A stretch of DNA of 34,823 nt, from NCBI GenBank assembly GCA_016204805.1, contig JACQKA010000061.1:1-34823 (forward strand). The letters run 5' to 3'. Position 1 is the stretch's first letter. Each line of letters begins with the position of its first letter. The stretch is from Candidatus Kaiserbacteria bacterium. GTDB lineage: Bacteria > Patescibacteriota > Minisyncoccia > Phycocordibacterales > UBA2100. A program made the translations under genes and the position numbers. Below, piece after piece: positions 1 to 7,515 of the stretch. The notes beneath the pieces are model-generated. The model worked only from the letters and a program-made list of their open reading frames with translations. It was not told the origin of the DNA and ran no database searches.

Positions 1-185
1 AAGCCACTTTTCGCTATGACCAATCGCAAGTCTTATCAAAGAACTATGCCCACCATCATACACCTAAACGTCATATTTGTCAATAGTACACACGGAAACA
101 CGGTTGCCAAATAAGGGCCCAGTTAAGCAAAATTGCTTACGGGTTGCGTGACAGCTTGGTTGCCGGCCGATCAATCAAAAAACCT
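1..185. other. Left-edge stretch with no recognised gene
   Basis: No supported gene is seen on either strand. A frame is open on the plus strand from the window edge to about position 111 but shows no recognisable protein. A short self-complementary motif TAAGCAAAATTGCTTA lies near 123-138. The stretch could be the end of a mobile-element remnant linked to the small transposase-like fragment that follows. Confidence 0.3.
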
Positions 186-281
186 ATGAACAACAACGTA
201 TTAACGTATGCCGAATACCAAAAAAGACTGAAAGAATTGAAAACGCCCGAGGACATCGCCTCGTTCGCCCAAGAGCTTTGA
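186..281 (+). pseudogene. Possible N-terminal scrap of an IS256-type transposase
   Basis: A 31-residue frame starts MNNNVLTYAEYQKRL and continues ELKTPEDIASFAQEL, then meets TGA. From memory, the pattern (short helical start, then a TPEDIxxFAxEL-like segment before the catalytic part) resembles the first residues of mutator/IS256-type transposases found in Patescibacteria. Nothing of the catalytic domain follows; trigger factor begins 45 nt later. It may be a remnant of an insertion or a genuine micro-ORF. Low confidence, because the match is short and no database comparison was made. Confidence 0.3.
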
Positions 282-326
282 CCCGTCTGGGGTTCCCAAA
301 CAGGCTCGAATTGCTATACTCCCGCA

Positions 327-1379
327 ATGGCAACAATTACAAAGAAACCTGATGAATCCTCTGTCGAGGTTCGCGCAGAGATCGCGGCCGACCGCGTCGC
401 GAAATACCGCAATAAAGCACTCCGCGAGATAAACAGTGAAGTCACTATCAATGGCTTCCGCAAGGGCAGTGTCCCCGAAAATATCTTAGTTCAGCGCCTC
501 GGTGAAGCCGCCATCATGGAACACACCGCGTCGATCGCGATCTCTGACGAACTCCCCGAAATACTCGCGCAGGAAAAGATCATCGCCATCGAAACGCCGA
601 AAGTGACCATCACGAAACTCGCCGCGGGGAATCCTATTGGCTTCACCGCGCTCGTAACCGTCATGCCCGAGGTCACACTCCCCGACTACATAACGATCGC
701 TAAAAAACATGCAGCATCGTTGGAGAAACCGGCGGTTTCGGACGAAGAGGTCGTGGACATGACACGGTTTCTCCGCCGCGAGCGAGCGCGTATCGAGTCG
801 GTGGAAAAAGGTGCCGAACCGGATGTCGCGTACGAAGAAGCACAAAAATTGGAAGAGAATGCCCTACCGCCACTCGATGACACATTCGCGCAATCGTTGG
901 GGGCTACGAACGCGGCCGAGCTCGTCACCCGCATGCGCGAAAATATGCTCGCAGACAAGAACCGCAAAGCGCAAGAAAAAATGCGCCTCGCTATCATCGA
1001 AGGCGTTCTTGAGAAAACATCATTGAAATTGCCGGCTGTGCTCATCGAGCATGAGCTTGACCGCATGTTCGACCGACTCGCGCATGATATAGAGCAGGCC
1101 GGCTCGACCATTAAAGCGTATTTGAAAAGCACGGGAAAAACACCGGAAGCATTGCGCACAGAATGGCGCGAGCCCGCAGAAAAACGCGCGAAAGTGCAGG
1201 TCATCGTGCATGAGATAGCCGCGAAAGAAAAAATCAAAGCAGACCCTGCCGTCGTTTCGCATGAAGTCGAACACATGAAATCGCACCACCGCGATGTGGA
1301 CGAACAGACACTGCGCATGCACGTCGAATCGGCACTGCTTCCTGACGCGGTATTCAGTTGGTTGGAAGGACAGAAATAA
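327..1379 (+). CDS. tig: Trigger factor-type ribosome-associated chaperone lacking the PPIase domain
   Basis: Trigger factor binds the ribosome exit tunnel (near L23 in known systems) and shields nascent chains. The N-terminal ribosome-binding domain is clear: residues 43-50 read GFRKGSVP, the family signature loop. The protein is 350 aa against about 430 for typical bacterial trigger factors. The segment after about residue 130 goes directly into the helical C-terminal substrate-binding arms, so the FKBP-like prolyl isomerase domain is missing. The start is ATG at 327, with TATACT at 315-320 exactly 6 nt upstream and no Shine-Dalgarno, implying a leaderless mRNA. Unlike many bacteria, the next plus-strand gene is clpP only after two opposing unknown genes. 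Identity is fairly sure; absence of the PPIase domain is inferred from length and sequence. Confidence 0.88.
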   Translation: MATITKKPDESSVEVRAEIAADRVAKYRNKALREINSEVTINGFRKGSVPENILVQRLGEAAIMEHTASIAISDELPEILAQEKIIAIETPKVTITKLAAGNPIGFTALVTVMPEVTLPDYITIAKKHAASLEKPAVSDEEVVDMTRFLRRERARIESVEKGAEPDVAYEEAQKLEENALPPLDDTFAQSLGATNAAELVTRMRENMLADKNRKAQEKMRLAIIEGVLEKTSLKLPAVLIEHELDRMFDRLAHDIEQAGSTIKAYLKSTGKTPEALRTEWREPAEKRAKVQVIVHEIAAKEKIKADPAVVSHEVEHMKSHHRDVDEQTLRMHVESALLPDAVFSWLEGQK

Positions 1380-1387
1380 ACCGCTCC

Positions 1388-1460
1388 GCCGCCCCATCCC
1401 TAAAAATGACCACTCGAGGGCGTTTGCCCAAGCTTTAGTCATTTTTAGGGATGGGGCGGC
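1388..1460. terminator. 23-bp perfect inverted repeat after trigger factor
   Basis: Arms 1388-1410 and 1438-1460 are perfectly complementary over 23 bp. The 27-nt loop holds a small GGGC-GTTT-GCCC hairpin of its own. It starts 8 nt after the trigger factor stop codon. No long T-run follows, so it is either a non-canonical terminator or an mRNA 3'-end stabiliser. Confidence 0.7.
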
Positions 1461-1505
1461 TCCGCTTTCCGCAGATTAAAATCCTTCACTCCTTATTTTT
1501 CTGTC

Positions 1506-1547
1506 AAAAAAATCGCGCCGGGTTCCTTGCGGAATCCCGGCGCTTTT
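1506..1547. terminator. Rho-independent terminator, mainly for the minus-strand gene
   Basis: The stem GCGCCGGG (1515-1522) pairs with CCCGGCGC (1536-1543), and further bases pair toward a TTGC loop. On the minus strand it is followed by seven T residues (the A-run at 1506-1512), a classical terminator for the gene ending at 1596. On the plus strand TTTT follows, so it may also act as a back-up for the trigger factor transcript. Confidence 0.8.
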
Positions 1548-1595
1548 CCAAGTTCGAGCGTTTTACAGTAAGGACGCTACCTCAGATTGGCCTAG

Positions 1596-2228
1596 TTAGT
1601 CCGCGATGGGACGCCCCAACCAATCCTTCTTCACAGGCTTAGGCTCCGACAGAGGAACTTCCGAGCCTGTCACCCCGGCGGCGACCAACTTGTCCTTCAG
1701 AACAGTGTTGCCACGGTCCTTTTGGGAGAGAGCGGGACTGCCCCAGAGCGCCGCTTTGTTGACACTCTTGATCTCCTCACGCTGCTGCTTGGCCTTCTCC
1801 TTGCGCTGAGCTTCATCGAGCTCATTGAGGACATCCGAGCGCCGGGTCGTGAACAAAAAGACTCCGGTAACGCCCTCAGGCGGGACCATGAGCTGCTCGA
1901 CGCAGCATGCACTGTCCGCCTTCGGCTCGGGTGGCAATGTGACGAGAAGCGGTTTCCCGTCCTCGCCAACCATCGGCTTTCCATCGGGACCCACCTTCGG
2001 GCTCTTACGAGCCTTGCGGTGGATAAACCCCACCTTGGTGAATCCTTCGTCGACGAGACTCTCCTCAGTCAGAGTGTGGAGGGGGGCCTTCGAAGTCCTG
2101 GCGTTCGGATTGCGTTCCCCGTCCCTTTTCCAAAGAACGTGACCCGCACTCTTGCCATTACAGAACACGCAAACCTGCGCATCGAGCGTGGCCTGCGCCT
2201 TATCAGTATTCTTATCATGGCTTGCCAT
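1596..2228 (-). CDS. Hypothetical protein with an N-terminal CxxC motif
   Basis: A 210-aa protein of no recognised family. An upstream in-frame extension exists, but the start was placed at the Met of MASHDKNTDKAQ because AGAGGAGAA, a strong Shine-Dalgarno, lies just before it. Near the N-terminus VCVFCNGKSAGH gives a CxxC pair that could help bind a metal; CC at about residues 107-108 might complete a site, which is speculation. A lysine-rich middle carries a duplicated GPDGKPMVGEDGKP motif, and a charged helix follows. No signal peptide or membrane segment is seen, so it is probably cytosolic. It sits alone between its own promoter and a strong terminator, so it is monocistronic. Real gene likely; function unknown. 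Confidence 0.72.
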   Translation of the reverse strand: MASHDKNTDKAQATLDAQVCVFCNGKSAGHVLWKRDGERNPNARTSKAPLHTLTEESLVDEGFTKVGFIHRKARKSPKVGPDGKPMVGEDGKPLLVTLPPEPKADSACCVEQLMVPPEGVTGVFLFTTRRSDVLNELDEAQRKEKAKQQREEIKSVNKAALWGSPALSQKDRGNTVLKDKLVAAGVTGSEVPLSEPKPVKKDWLGRPIAD

Positions 2229-2373
2229 GACGTTCTCCTCTCTGTTTACCCTTTCGGGCTTCCAAACTTCAAGGTGCACTTTCGTGACCCTCGGGACTCT
2301 GCGAGTTGAGTTGCCTCTTCTCGTATCGTCCATAAGGGCCGCGAAGGAAAATATAGATGAAAAATCTATGAGC

Positions 2374-2401
2374 AGTATACCTCAATAAAAACTTGTGTCA
2401 A
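2374..2401 (-). promoter_or_regulatory. Sigma70-type promoter of the CxxC protein gene
   Basis: Read on the minus strand, TTGACA (2396-2401) is separated by 16 nt from TATACT (2374-2379). It gives a leader of about 140 nt before the start at 2228, in contrast with the leaderless genes elsewhere in the window. Confidence 0.7.
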
Positions 2402-2417
2402 TGGGCGACATGTGCTG

Positions 2418-2458
2418 AAAAAAGAAGGGGCGAGTAGGGATTTCTCCATGCTCGCCCC
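2418..2458 (-). terminator. Rho-independent terminator of the basic protein gene
   Basis: The stem GGGGCGAG (2427-2434) pairs with CTCGCCCC (2451-2458), and an inner GGGA/TCC pairing shortens the loop. On the minus strand it is followed by a T-rich tract (A-run 2418-2423), just after the stop codon at 2473. Confidence 0.75.
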
Positions 2459-2472
2459 GCCTCCCGTCGTTC

Positions 2473-3153
2473 TTACTTTTTCTCTTTCTTCACGTTTTCC
2501 GAACCTTTCTTAGGCTGCTTTGAGTGACGAGTAGCACGATTTTGCTCTCGCCGCCGCTCTACGCTATGCCTATCTTCGGTGCGATTGCCGAGCGGTGATT
2601 TTCTGCGACCGTTCCGCATGAATTTCGGCACCGGCATCAGCTTGGCTGCACGTTCCCGCGCGGCATCACCGTTAAACGCGGGCTTGTTCTCCCGCTGTCT
2701 TTTAGCATAAGCTGAGTCAATCACCTCGCGATGCTCGCGAAGAACCTGCCAAAAGGCGCCCGGGTTGACGAGCTGTACGCGTGGTTCGCGGCGGAACCAA
2801 TCGCCCCTCGGCAGAACGATTCGCGTCTCGACACCGTCCTTACAGTCCCCGATGTCGTGTTGATCGGGCAACAACAACCGCTCGACCGTCGGGATGCGTT
2901 CCCGCACCTCGTTCAGCACCCGCTCGAGCATTGCCTCCGCCTTCACAGGCGAATCGCGATACGCACGAGCGAACGCCTTGAGAAGCCCGGCGCTTCTGAC
3001 CGGCCACGCCTTTTTTTGCTTCACCGCACTGGCGATGACCTCAATGTCGGCAGCCTTCGCTGCTTCCCGGCGGGCCAAGTACTGCTGCTTCTCATTGTTC
3101 GGGTGATCCGGGTGAGTAGTGTTCGTCTGGGTATTAACCTGTTCGAACTGCAT
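2473..3153 (-). CDS. Hypothetical protein with a very basic C-terminus
   Basis: A 226-aa protein not matched to a family. The N-terminus (MQFEQVNTQTNTTHP) is polar. Residues about 25-100 form charged helices, and the central part has a motif around LPRGDWFRREPRVQL. The last 70 residues are very rich in Arg and Lys and end GSENVKKEKK, suggesting nucleic-acid contact; that is inference only. The start ATG has GAAGGG 7 nt upstream. It has its own consensus promoter and terminator, so it is a single-gene unit. No membrane or export signal is seen. Confidence 0.7.
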   Translation of the reverse strand: MQFEQVNTQTNTTHPDHPNNEKQQYLARREAAKAADIEVIASAVKQKKAWPVRSAGLLKAFARAYRDSPVKAEAMLERVLNEVRERIPTVERLLLPDQHDIGDCKDGVETRIVLPRGDWFRREPRVQLVNPGAFWQVLREHREVIDSAYAKRQRENKPAFNGDAARERAAKLMPVPKFMRNGRRKSPLGNRTEDRHSVERRREQNRATRHSKQPKKGSENVKKEKK

Positions 3154-3232
3154 GATACGTCCCTTCTGTGAAATGTGTCGATTTGTTTTACGCCCTCGAC
3201 ACCTGCAGGCGTTAATCTATAGTCCGCTAATG

Positions 3233-3261
3233 ATTATATTACCCTTCTATACACTTGTCAA
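3233..3261 (-). promoter_or_regulatory. Consensus promoter for the basic protein, sharing its -35 with clpP
   Basis: On the minus strand, TTGACA (3256-3261) is followed after 17 nt by TATAAT (3233-3238), a perfect sigma70 consensus. On the plus strand the same bases give TTGTCA (3255-3260), then 16 nt, then TATGAT (3277-3282), which fits the clpP promoter. The two divergent promoters therefore use the same -35 region. Confidence 0.75.
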
Positions 3262-3290
3262 CTCTTGTGAGTATGGTATGATACGCCCGT

Positions 3291-3899
3291 ATGGAACCTA
3301 CAAAAAAGAACGACGTGCGCAGTCAGGTATTAGTGCCGATGGTGGTCGAAAAGACCACTATGGGCGAACGGGCGTATGACATCTATTCCCGCCTGTTGAA
3401 GGACCGCATCCTGTTTTTGGACGGCCCGATCGATAGCCACGTCGCAAACCTTATCGTTGCGCAACTTTTGTTTCTTGAATCAGAAGACCCTAAGAAAGAC
3501 ATCCATTTCTATATCAACTCCCCCGGCGGACACGTTTCGGCTGGCCTCGCCATCCTCGACACCATGAATTACATCAAACCGGATGTTTCGACGGTCTGCG
3601 TCGGCATGGCGGCATCGATGGGAGCAATCCTGCTTTCAGGCGGAGCCAAGGGCAAGCGTTTCGTGCTCCCGAACGCGGAGGTCATGATCCACCAGCCATC
3701 CGGCGGCGCCGAAGGTATGGCCGCTGATATCGAGATTACCGCGAAGCAGATCGTGAAGATCCGCGAACGCCTCAACAAGATACTTGCCAAGAACACCAAT
3801 CAGCCGCTCAAGAAGATCGAGACCGATGTCGACCGCGACTTCTTCATGGACGCCGAAGAGTCCGTCGCCTATGGCATCGTCGACAAAATTCTCTCGTAA
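3291..3899 (+). CDS. clpP: ATP-dependent Clp protease proteolytic subunit
   Basis: ClpP is the barrel-forming serine peptidase that degrades proteins fed to it by ClpX or similar unfoldases. The 202-aa length is normal. The catalytic triad is in place: Ser109 in GMAASMGA, His134 in VMIHQPSGG and Asp183 in DVDRDFF, with spacing matching E. coli ClpP (25 and 49 residues). The glycine-rich [10 protein letters not shown] segment (76-85) is also present. No long propeptide is seen. The start ATG lies 8 nt after TATGAT with TTGTCA 16 nt further up and no Shine-Dalgarno, so a leaderless message is expected. No clpX is present in this window. Confidence 0.97.
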   Translation: MEPTKKNDVRSQVLVPMVVEKTTMGERAYDIYSRLLKDRILFLDGPIDSHVANLIVAQLLFLESEDPKKDIHFYINSPGGHVSAGLAILDTMNYIKPDVSTVCVGMAASMGAILLSGGAKGKRFVLPNAEVMIHQPSGGAEGMAADIEITAKQIVKIRERLNKILAKNTNQPLKKIETDVDRDFFMDAEESVAYGIVDKILS

Positions 3900-3905
3900 C
3901 ACTGA

Positions 3906-3952
3906 TCGCTCGATTGCTTCTCCTGCACCCTGCGGGAGAAGCAATCGAGCGA
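3906..3952. terminator. 18-bp perfect hairpin between clpP and the dksA-like gene
   Basis: TCGCTCGATTGCTTCTCC (3906-3923) pairs perfectly with 3935-3952 around an 11-nt loop, 6 nt after the clpP stop. No T-run follows. It could end or protect the clpP transcript; the next gene has its own promoter further on. Confidence 0.65.
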
Positions 3953-3998
3953 CAGCACCCGTATTTGCGTACTCGATGGACACTGGTATCATGTCCCC

Positions 3999-4352
3999 AT
4001 GACACACGTTGATCTAGATGACATGCAGGCGCTTTTGGTTGCAGAAAAAGACCAACTCGAAGAAGAGCTTGCGTCGCACGGCAGGAAAACCGGAGGCGAT
4101 TGGCAGGGTTCCTCTACGGAAGTAAAAGCGAGTTCGGCGGATTTCACCGAAATCGCCGACCAAATCGAAGAACTTGCTACCAATGTTCCTATCGTTGAAG
4201 AACTCGAAAAACGCTACCGCGAGGTAACCGCCGCATTGAAGCGTATTGACGACGGCAATTATGGCAAGTGCGAAGTGTGTGGCAAAGAAATCCCCGCCGA
4301 TCGCCTCGAAGCCAACCCCGCCGCGACCACCTGCATCGAACACGCTGAATAG
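3999..4352 (+). CDS. DksA/TraR-type zinc-finger protein
   Basis: A 117-aa protein of the DksA/TraR family, whose members bind the RNA polymerase secondary channel and adjust transcription. Residues about 5-85 form the acidic coiled-coil part (EKDQLEEELASHG, VPIVEELEKRYREVTAALKRIDDGNYG). The C-terminal finger is C91-EV-C94 and then C112-IE-H115, so the last ligand is His instead of the usual Cys. The segment RIDDGNYGKCEVCGKEIPADRLEANP is the family hallmark. It is shorter than E. coli DksA (151 aa) and nearer to short TraR-like forms. The start ATG is 6 nt after TATCAT and has no Shine-Dalgarno. Which regulatory role it has cannot be read from sequence. Confidence 0.88.
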   Translation: MTHVDLDDMQALLVAEKDQLEEELASHGRKTGGDWQGSSTEVKASSADFTEIADQIEELATNVPIVEELEKRYREVTAALKRIDDGNYGKCEVCGKEIPADRLEANPAATTCIEHAE

Positions 4353-4353
4353 A

Positions 4354-4380
4354 AAGAGACCGCACATGGTGCGGTCTCTT
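4354..4380. terminator. Hairpin terminator between converging genes
   Basis: A 12-bp perfect stem AAGAGACCGCAC / GTGCGGTCTCTT closes on a 3-nt ATG loop, directly after the dksA-like stop codon. The opposite-strand gene ends at 4401, so it can serve both. Confidence 0.75.
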
Positions 4381-4400
4381 CGATTTGTGAGCAACGGCCT

Positions 4401-4571
4401 TTATTCGTGATAAGTGCCGTTCCGCAGGCGCGAGCGCACACGGTTATACACGAACGGATCGCTCCGTTCGCGATCGGCAGCTTCCTTGGCGATCTTGTGT
4501 TCAACCGCCTCTCTCGCCGCCTGTGCCTGACGACGCCCTTTCCGACGCTCTTCATCCGTTAGTCGAGTCAT
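4401..4571 (-). CDS. Small highly charged hypothetical protein
   Basis: A 56-aa protein starting MTRLTDEERRKGRRQ, rich in Arg, Lys and Glu and predicted fully helical, with an RNGTYHE end. The start was chosen at the Met preceded by GAGGAG with a 7-nt gap, the same GAGGAGAA-type signal as the CxxC protein gene. A longer frame with five more residues is possible. It has its own consensus-like promoter. No family recognised; possibly a small nucleic-acid or ribosome-associated protein, but this is only suggested by charge. Confidence 0.65.
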   Translation of the reverse strand: MTRLTDEERRKGRRQAQAAREAVEHKIAKEAADRERSDPFVYNRVRSRLRNGTYHE

Positions 4572-4608
4572 GGCGTTTCTCCTCACATGCTAGTGTTTAG
4601 CCTTTTAA

Positions 4609-4637
4609 ACTATAGATTATATAATTGAAAATGTCAA
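4609..4637 (-). promoter_or_regulatory. Sigma70-type promoter of the small charged protein
   Basis: On the minus strand, TTGACA (4632-4637), a 17-nt spacer and TATAGT (4609-4614). The AT-rich 100-bp divergent gap also carries the comM -10 (TACAAT, 4662-4667) on the other strand. Confidence 0.65.
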
Positions 4638-4674
4638 GTGCTTCTGGGGGTTCTTTGCTTGTACAATCTCCTTC

Positions 4675-6195
4675 ATGTCATTTGCCCGTGTGTTCTCTGC
4701 ACAGCCGGGAATTCCGAAAGGAAAGCTCGTTCACGTCGAAACGGATGTATCGCGCGGGCTCCATGCGTTCTCGATAGTCGGTCTCGCCGACAAAGCCGTT
4801 GATGAAGCCCGCGATCGCATTTCATCCGCCATCAAGCACACCAACAAAGATTTCAAGCCACCTAAAGCAACCAACAAAAAGATCGTAATATCGCTCGCCC
4901 CCGCCACCATCAAAAAAGAGGGGGCGGTGTTCGATCTGCCGATGGCGATCTCGTACCTCATCGCATCGGAACAGCTCAAGTGCGGTCCAAAACGCATCAT
5001 GTTTGCGGGCGAACTTTCGCTCGACGGCGGACTGCGCCCCATCCACGGGGCGCTTTCTATTGCACAAGTCGCCCGTGAAAAAGGATACGAGTCGCTCATT
5101 CTCCCGCACGAAAATGCAGATGAAGCCGCACTTATAGACGGCATCGTTATCTACGGCGCGGATTCATTGGGCGACGTCATCGCACACATCAAAACAGACA
5201 AGCCGACGCTACAGCCGCACGAACGAGCGCCGCGCGGGCGGGCACCGTACGAAGGTGTGAATTTTGATGACATTCGTGGGCAAGAAACCGCTAAGCGCGC
5301 GCTCGAAATCGCCGCTGCGGGTGCGCACAACATCGCGCTCTGGGGACCGCCCGGTACGGGCAAGACTATGCTCGCCCGTGCAATGCGTTCCATCCTGCCA
5401 CAACTTTCACCCGAAGCTACCATCGAAGTCACCACCATCCATTCCTATGCGGGCGCAAACGAAGGCCCGATGTTCGATCCACCGTTTCGCTCACCACATC
5501 ACACCACTTCCTATGCCGCGCTCATTGGTGGCGGCACTATCCCGCGCCCCGGCGAAGTCACACTCGCACACCGCGGCATTCTTTTCCTGGATGAGTTCCC
5601 CGAATTCCACCGCGACTGTGTGCAGGCACTGCGCGAACCGCTCGAAGACAAAGTGGTTTCCGTTTCCCGCGCGAAAGGTTCGCACGTGTTCCCTGCGAAT
5701 TTCATTCTGGTCGCTGCATTGAATCCGTGCCCATGCGGGCGATGGGGGACAGCGCGCTGTGAATGTTCGGCGCTTCTGGTGGAGAGATACAAACGCAAAA
5801 TGTCGGGTCCCATCGCCGATCGCATTGATATGTGGGTCATGGTGTCCGAAATGCCACTCGAAGCGCTCGCCACCCGTTCGGAGCGCACCACGCGCGAGAC
5901 CGATGCCTTGCGTGAACGTGTCGAGCGCGCCCGCACGATGCAGAGCGCGCGCTTCAACGAAACGACACTCGAAACAAACAGCGATATGGATGCGCGCCGT
6001 CTGGAATCGCTCGCAAACATCACCACACAGTCCGAAAACGACCTGCGTAACGCCGCCCGTTCCATGAATCTTTCACCGCGCGGCTACCATCGCACGGTCA
6101 AACTCGCCCGCACCATCGCGGACCTCGCCGAATCCGACACCATCGAACCCGTCCATGTCCTCGAAGCGCTCCAATACCGCGAACGGGGGTGGTAA
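4675..6195 (+). CDS. comM: ComM-type AAA+ ATPase (Mg-chelatase-like, YifB family)
   Basis: ComM is a hexameric helicase that promotes branch migration when transformed DNA recombines with the chromosome. At 506 aa it is full length. The N-terminal half (1-180) is the Lon-protease-like ChlI fold. Residues 196-204 introduce the AAA+ domain; Walker A is GPPGTGKT (224-231), Walker B GILFLDEFPEF (301-311), and the family's cysteine cluster PCPCGRWGTARCEC lies at 351-364. The C-terminal Mg-chelatase domain ends LEALQYRERGW. The start ATG is 7 nt after TACAAT with no Shine-Dalgarno. It suggests DNA uptake or recombination ability; no other competence gene is adjacent. The last 20 bases of the gene are repeated 534 bp downstream. 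Confidence 0.95.
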   Translation: MSFARVFSAQPGIPKGKLVHVETDVSRGLHAFSIVGLADKAVDEARDRISSAIKHTNKDFKPPKATNKKIVISLAPATIKKEGAVFDLPMAISYLIASEQLKCGPKRIMFAGELSLDGGLRPIHGALSIAQVAREKGYESLILPHENADEAALIDGIVIYGADSLGDVIAHIKTDKPTLQPHERAPRGRAPYEGVNFDDIRGQETAKRALEIAAAGAHNIALWGPPGTGKTMLARAMRSILPQLSPEATIEVTTIHSYAGANEGPMFDPPFRSPHHTTSYAALIGGGTIPRPGEVTLAHRGILFLDEFPEFHRDCVQALREPLEDKVVSVSRAKGSHVFPANFILVAALNPCPCGRWGTARCECSALLVERYKRKMSGPIADRIDMWVMVSEMPLEALATRSERTTRETDALRERVERARTMQSARFNETTLETNSDMDARRLESLANITTQSENDLRNAARSMNLSPRGYHRTVKLARTIADLAESDTIEPVHVLEALQYRERGW

Positions 6196-6214
6196 GGTTT
6201 GGTACACTAGTTTC

Positions 6215-6694
6215 ATGAGCATGGAACGCGGCCGCGGCACAAAAGCGCCTACCGTAGGCAAGTCTGAAAAAATTTCAGCCGAAGAGAAAATTCGGATGGT
6301 TAAGGAATGTATCGCTGCCGACATGCCCCAACGCAACAAACTTACTATCGATCCTATTCTCGGGTTGAGCCCGCACCAAGCGACAAAGATCCAAGAGCAG
6401 AAGGATGAGTACGTCGCCCGCATCGAACAGGAACGCGAGGCAGGTCGCGACGGTGCGGCTCTTTCACCGGAACAGCAGGCGGATTTCCTCCTCGAAGACA
6501 TCATCGCGTGGGGAATGCATTACGATGTTAGCCACCCATCCGACAATTTCAAATGGCTCGGCGAAGAAGGCGACGGCTTTCTTGCGGCTGGGCTGCACGA
6601 CAAGGCAGGATATCGTACGGACGACCGCTTCCTACATGAAGAAACATGCAAAGAGATCGATCGCATCAAATTACACATGCGTAACCAAGCGTAA
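6215..6694 (+). CDS. Hypothetical protein, 159 aa
   Basis: No family recognised. The start was set at the Met of MSMERGRG because TACACT ends 6 nt before it, matching the leaderless pattern; an upstream start inside comM is unlikely. The protein is acidic and helical, with no membrane segment. Its end (HEETCKEIDRIKLHMRNQA) resembles the C-terminal part of the third gene of this trio (RSETHKEIERTKAYMFERL), suggesting a shared short motif HxEIxRxKxxM. It may be a small cytosolic protein related to that family. It is followed by a repeated copy of the comM end and a second, similar promoter. Confidence 0.65.
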   Translation: MSMERGRGTKAPTVGKSEKISAEEKIRMVKECIAADMPQRNKLTIDPILGLSPHQATKIQEQKDEYVARIEQEREAGRDGAALSPEQQADFLLEDIIAWGMHYDVSHPSDNFKWLGEEGDGFLAAGLHDKAGYRTDDRFLHEETCKEIDRIKLHMRNQA

Positions 6695-6747
6695 CCTCGG
6701 CACTCCATTACCGCGAACGGGGGTGGTAGCTGTGCTATATTGTTTTC

Positions 6748-7020
6748 ATGTTTGAAAGACAACGGGAACATCCCGGACCTGAATATAACGAAATAATGGC
6801 GGTGAAATTGCGAAGGGAGGCGGAAGCTAAAGAAAAGCTAGTCGCACAGGAGACGTGGCCTGAACCGCCAGCCGACCCGTTGGAAAAATTGCGCGAAAGA
6901 ATTCCAGAACTTTTCGAACAAGGCAAAAAAGTTGAGCGCGCTATCGCTCAAAGCCGGAACGACATCCGCACCCCGGAGGAAGAGTTTGTAAACATGGTAT
7001 TTCGCGTCTTGGGTCTCTGA
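6748..7020 (+). CDS. Hypothetical protein, 90 aa
   Basis: A 90-aa charged helical protein beginning MFERQREHPGPEYNEIMAVK and rich in Glu and Lys; no family recognised. It contains ELFEQGKKVERAIAQSRND and ends EFVNMVFRVLGL. The start ATG lies 6 nt after TATATT without a Shine-Dalgarno. The next gene begins 2 nt after its stop codon, so the two are co-transcribed and probably translationally coupled. This suggests a joint role that the sequence does not reveal. Confidence 0.65.
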   Translation: MFERQREHPGPEYNEIMAVKLRREAEAKEKLVAQETWPEPPADPLEKLRERIPELFEQGKKVERAIAQSRNDIRTPEEEFVNMVFRVLGL

Positions 7021-7022
7021 GT

Positions 7023-7376
7023 ATGAATATCGTTCGAAATCTGGCAGGTGATTTTGCACAGCACGTAGTGCGGGAATTCGGTATTGAGGCAGAGTCTGAC
7101 GACGCAAAAGCGTATTTGGTAGGCCAGTTGGCGGAAAATATTTCCGGCCGGGTGCTTTTGGAAGCGACGAAGCTGATTCCTGACGAAAAACAGGTGGAAT
7201 TCAGCGCGCTTGCCGAGGGGACCGACGCGGATGCAATCGAACGTTTCTTGGCGCCATATATTCCTGATTTTCAATCATTTGTCCGATCGGAAACTCACAA
7301 AGAGATCGAGAGAACAAAAGCATACATGTTTGAAAGGTTAGAAGCACCGGCAACAGGCGAGGGACAGTGCAAATGA
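7023..7376 (+). CDS. Conserved Patescibacteria-type small protein (DUF5663-like)
   Basis: A 117-aa acidic helical protein. The layout, a helical start, then an LVGQLAENISGRVLLEATKLIP segment, then ALAEGTDADAIERFLAPYIPDFQSFV, recalls the small DUF5663-type proteins seen often in Patescibacteria (pattern of Leu-rich helix, GD/GTD turn, FLxxxIPD). This is recognition from memory and uncertain. It ends with a Lys/Glu helix (SETHKEIERTKAYMFERL) shared in part with the 159-aa protein upstream. It is the second gene of a two-gene unit and is followed by a large hairpin. No export signal; function unknown. Confidence 0.68.
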   Translation: MNIVRNLAGDFAQHVVREFGIEAESDDAKAYLVGQLAENISGRVLLEATKLIPDEKQVEFSALAEGTDADAIERFLAPYIPDFQSFVRSETHKEIERTKAYMFERLEAPATGEGQCK

Positions 7377-7395
7377 CTTCCTCTTGCAATACGCA

Positions 7396-7515
7396 GGGCA
7401 TACATAGTTGGATGCAGTTCGAGGAGCGCAAGCAAAATGAAACGAGCCGTACTTAACGTACGGTGAGATTCATTTTGTGAAGTGCGACAAAGAAATGCGC
7501 CAACTATGGATGCCC
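7396..7515. repeat. 120-nt imperfect hairpin element between converging genes
   Basis: Outer arms 7396-7411 and 7500-7515 pair over 16 bp with one mismatch. Inside, CAAAATGA (7433-7440) pairs with TCATTTTG (7470-7477), CGCA pairs with TGCG between these, and CCGTAC (7447-7452) with GTACGG (7458-7463) around a TTAAC loop. The outer right arm reaches the stop codon of the LysM gene. It could terminate both transcripts, but the layered bulges look more like a mobile repeat or structured RNA than a simple terminator. Confidence 0.7.

Noticed and set aside
686-1318. Long open frame opposite trigger factor
   Set aside because: Antisense shadow caused by codon bias; Ser/Arg-rich product without domains.
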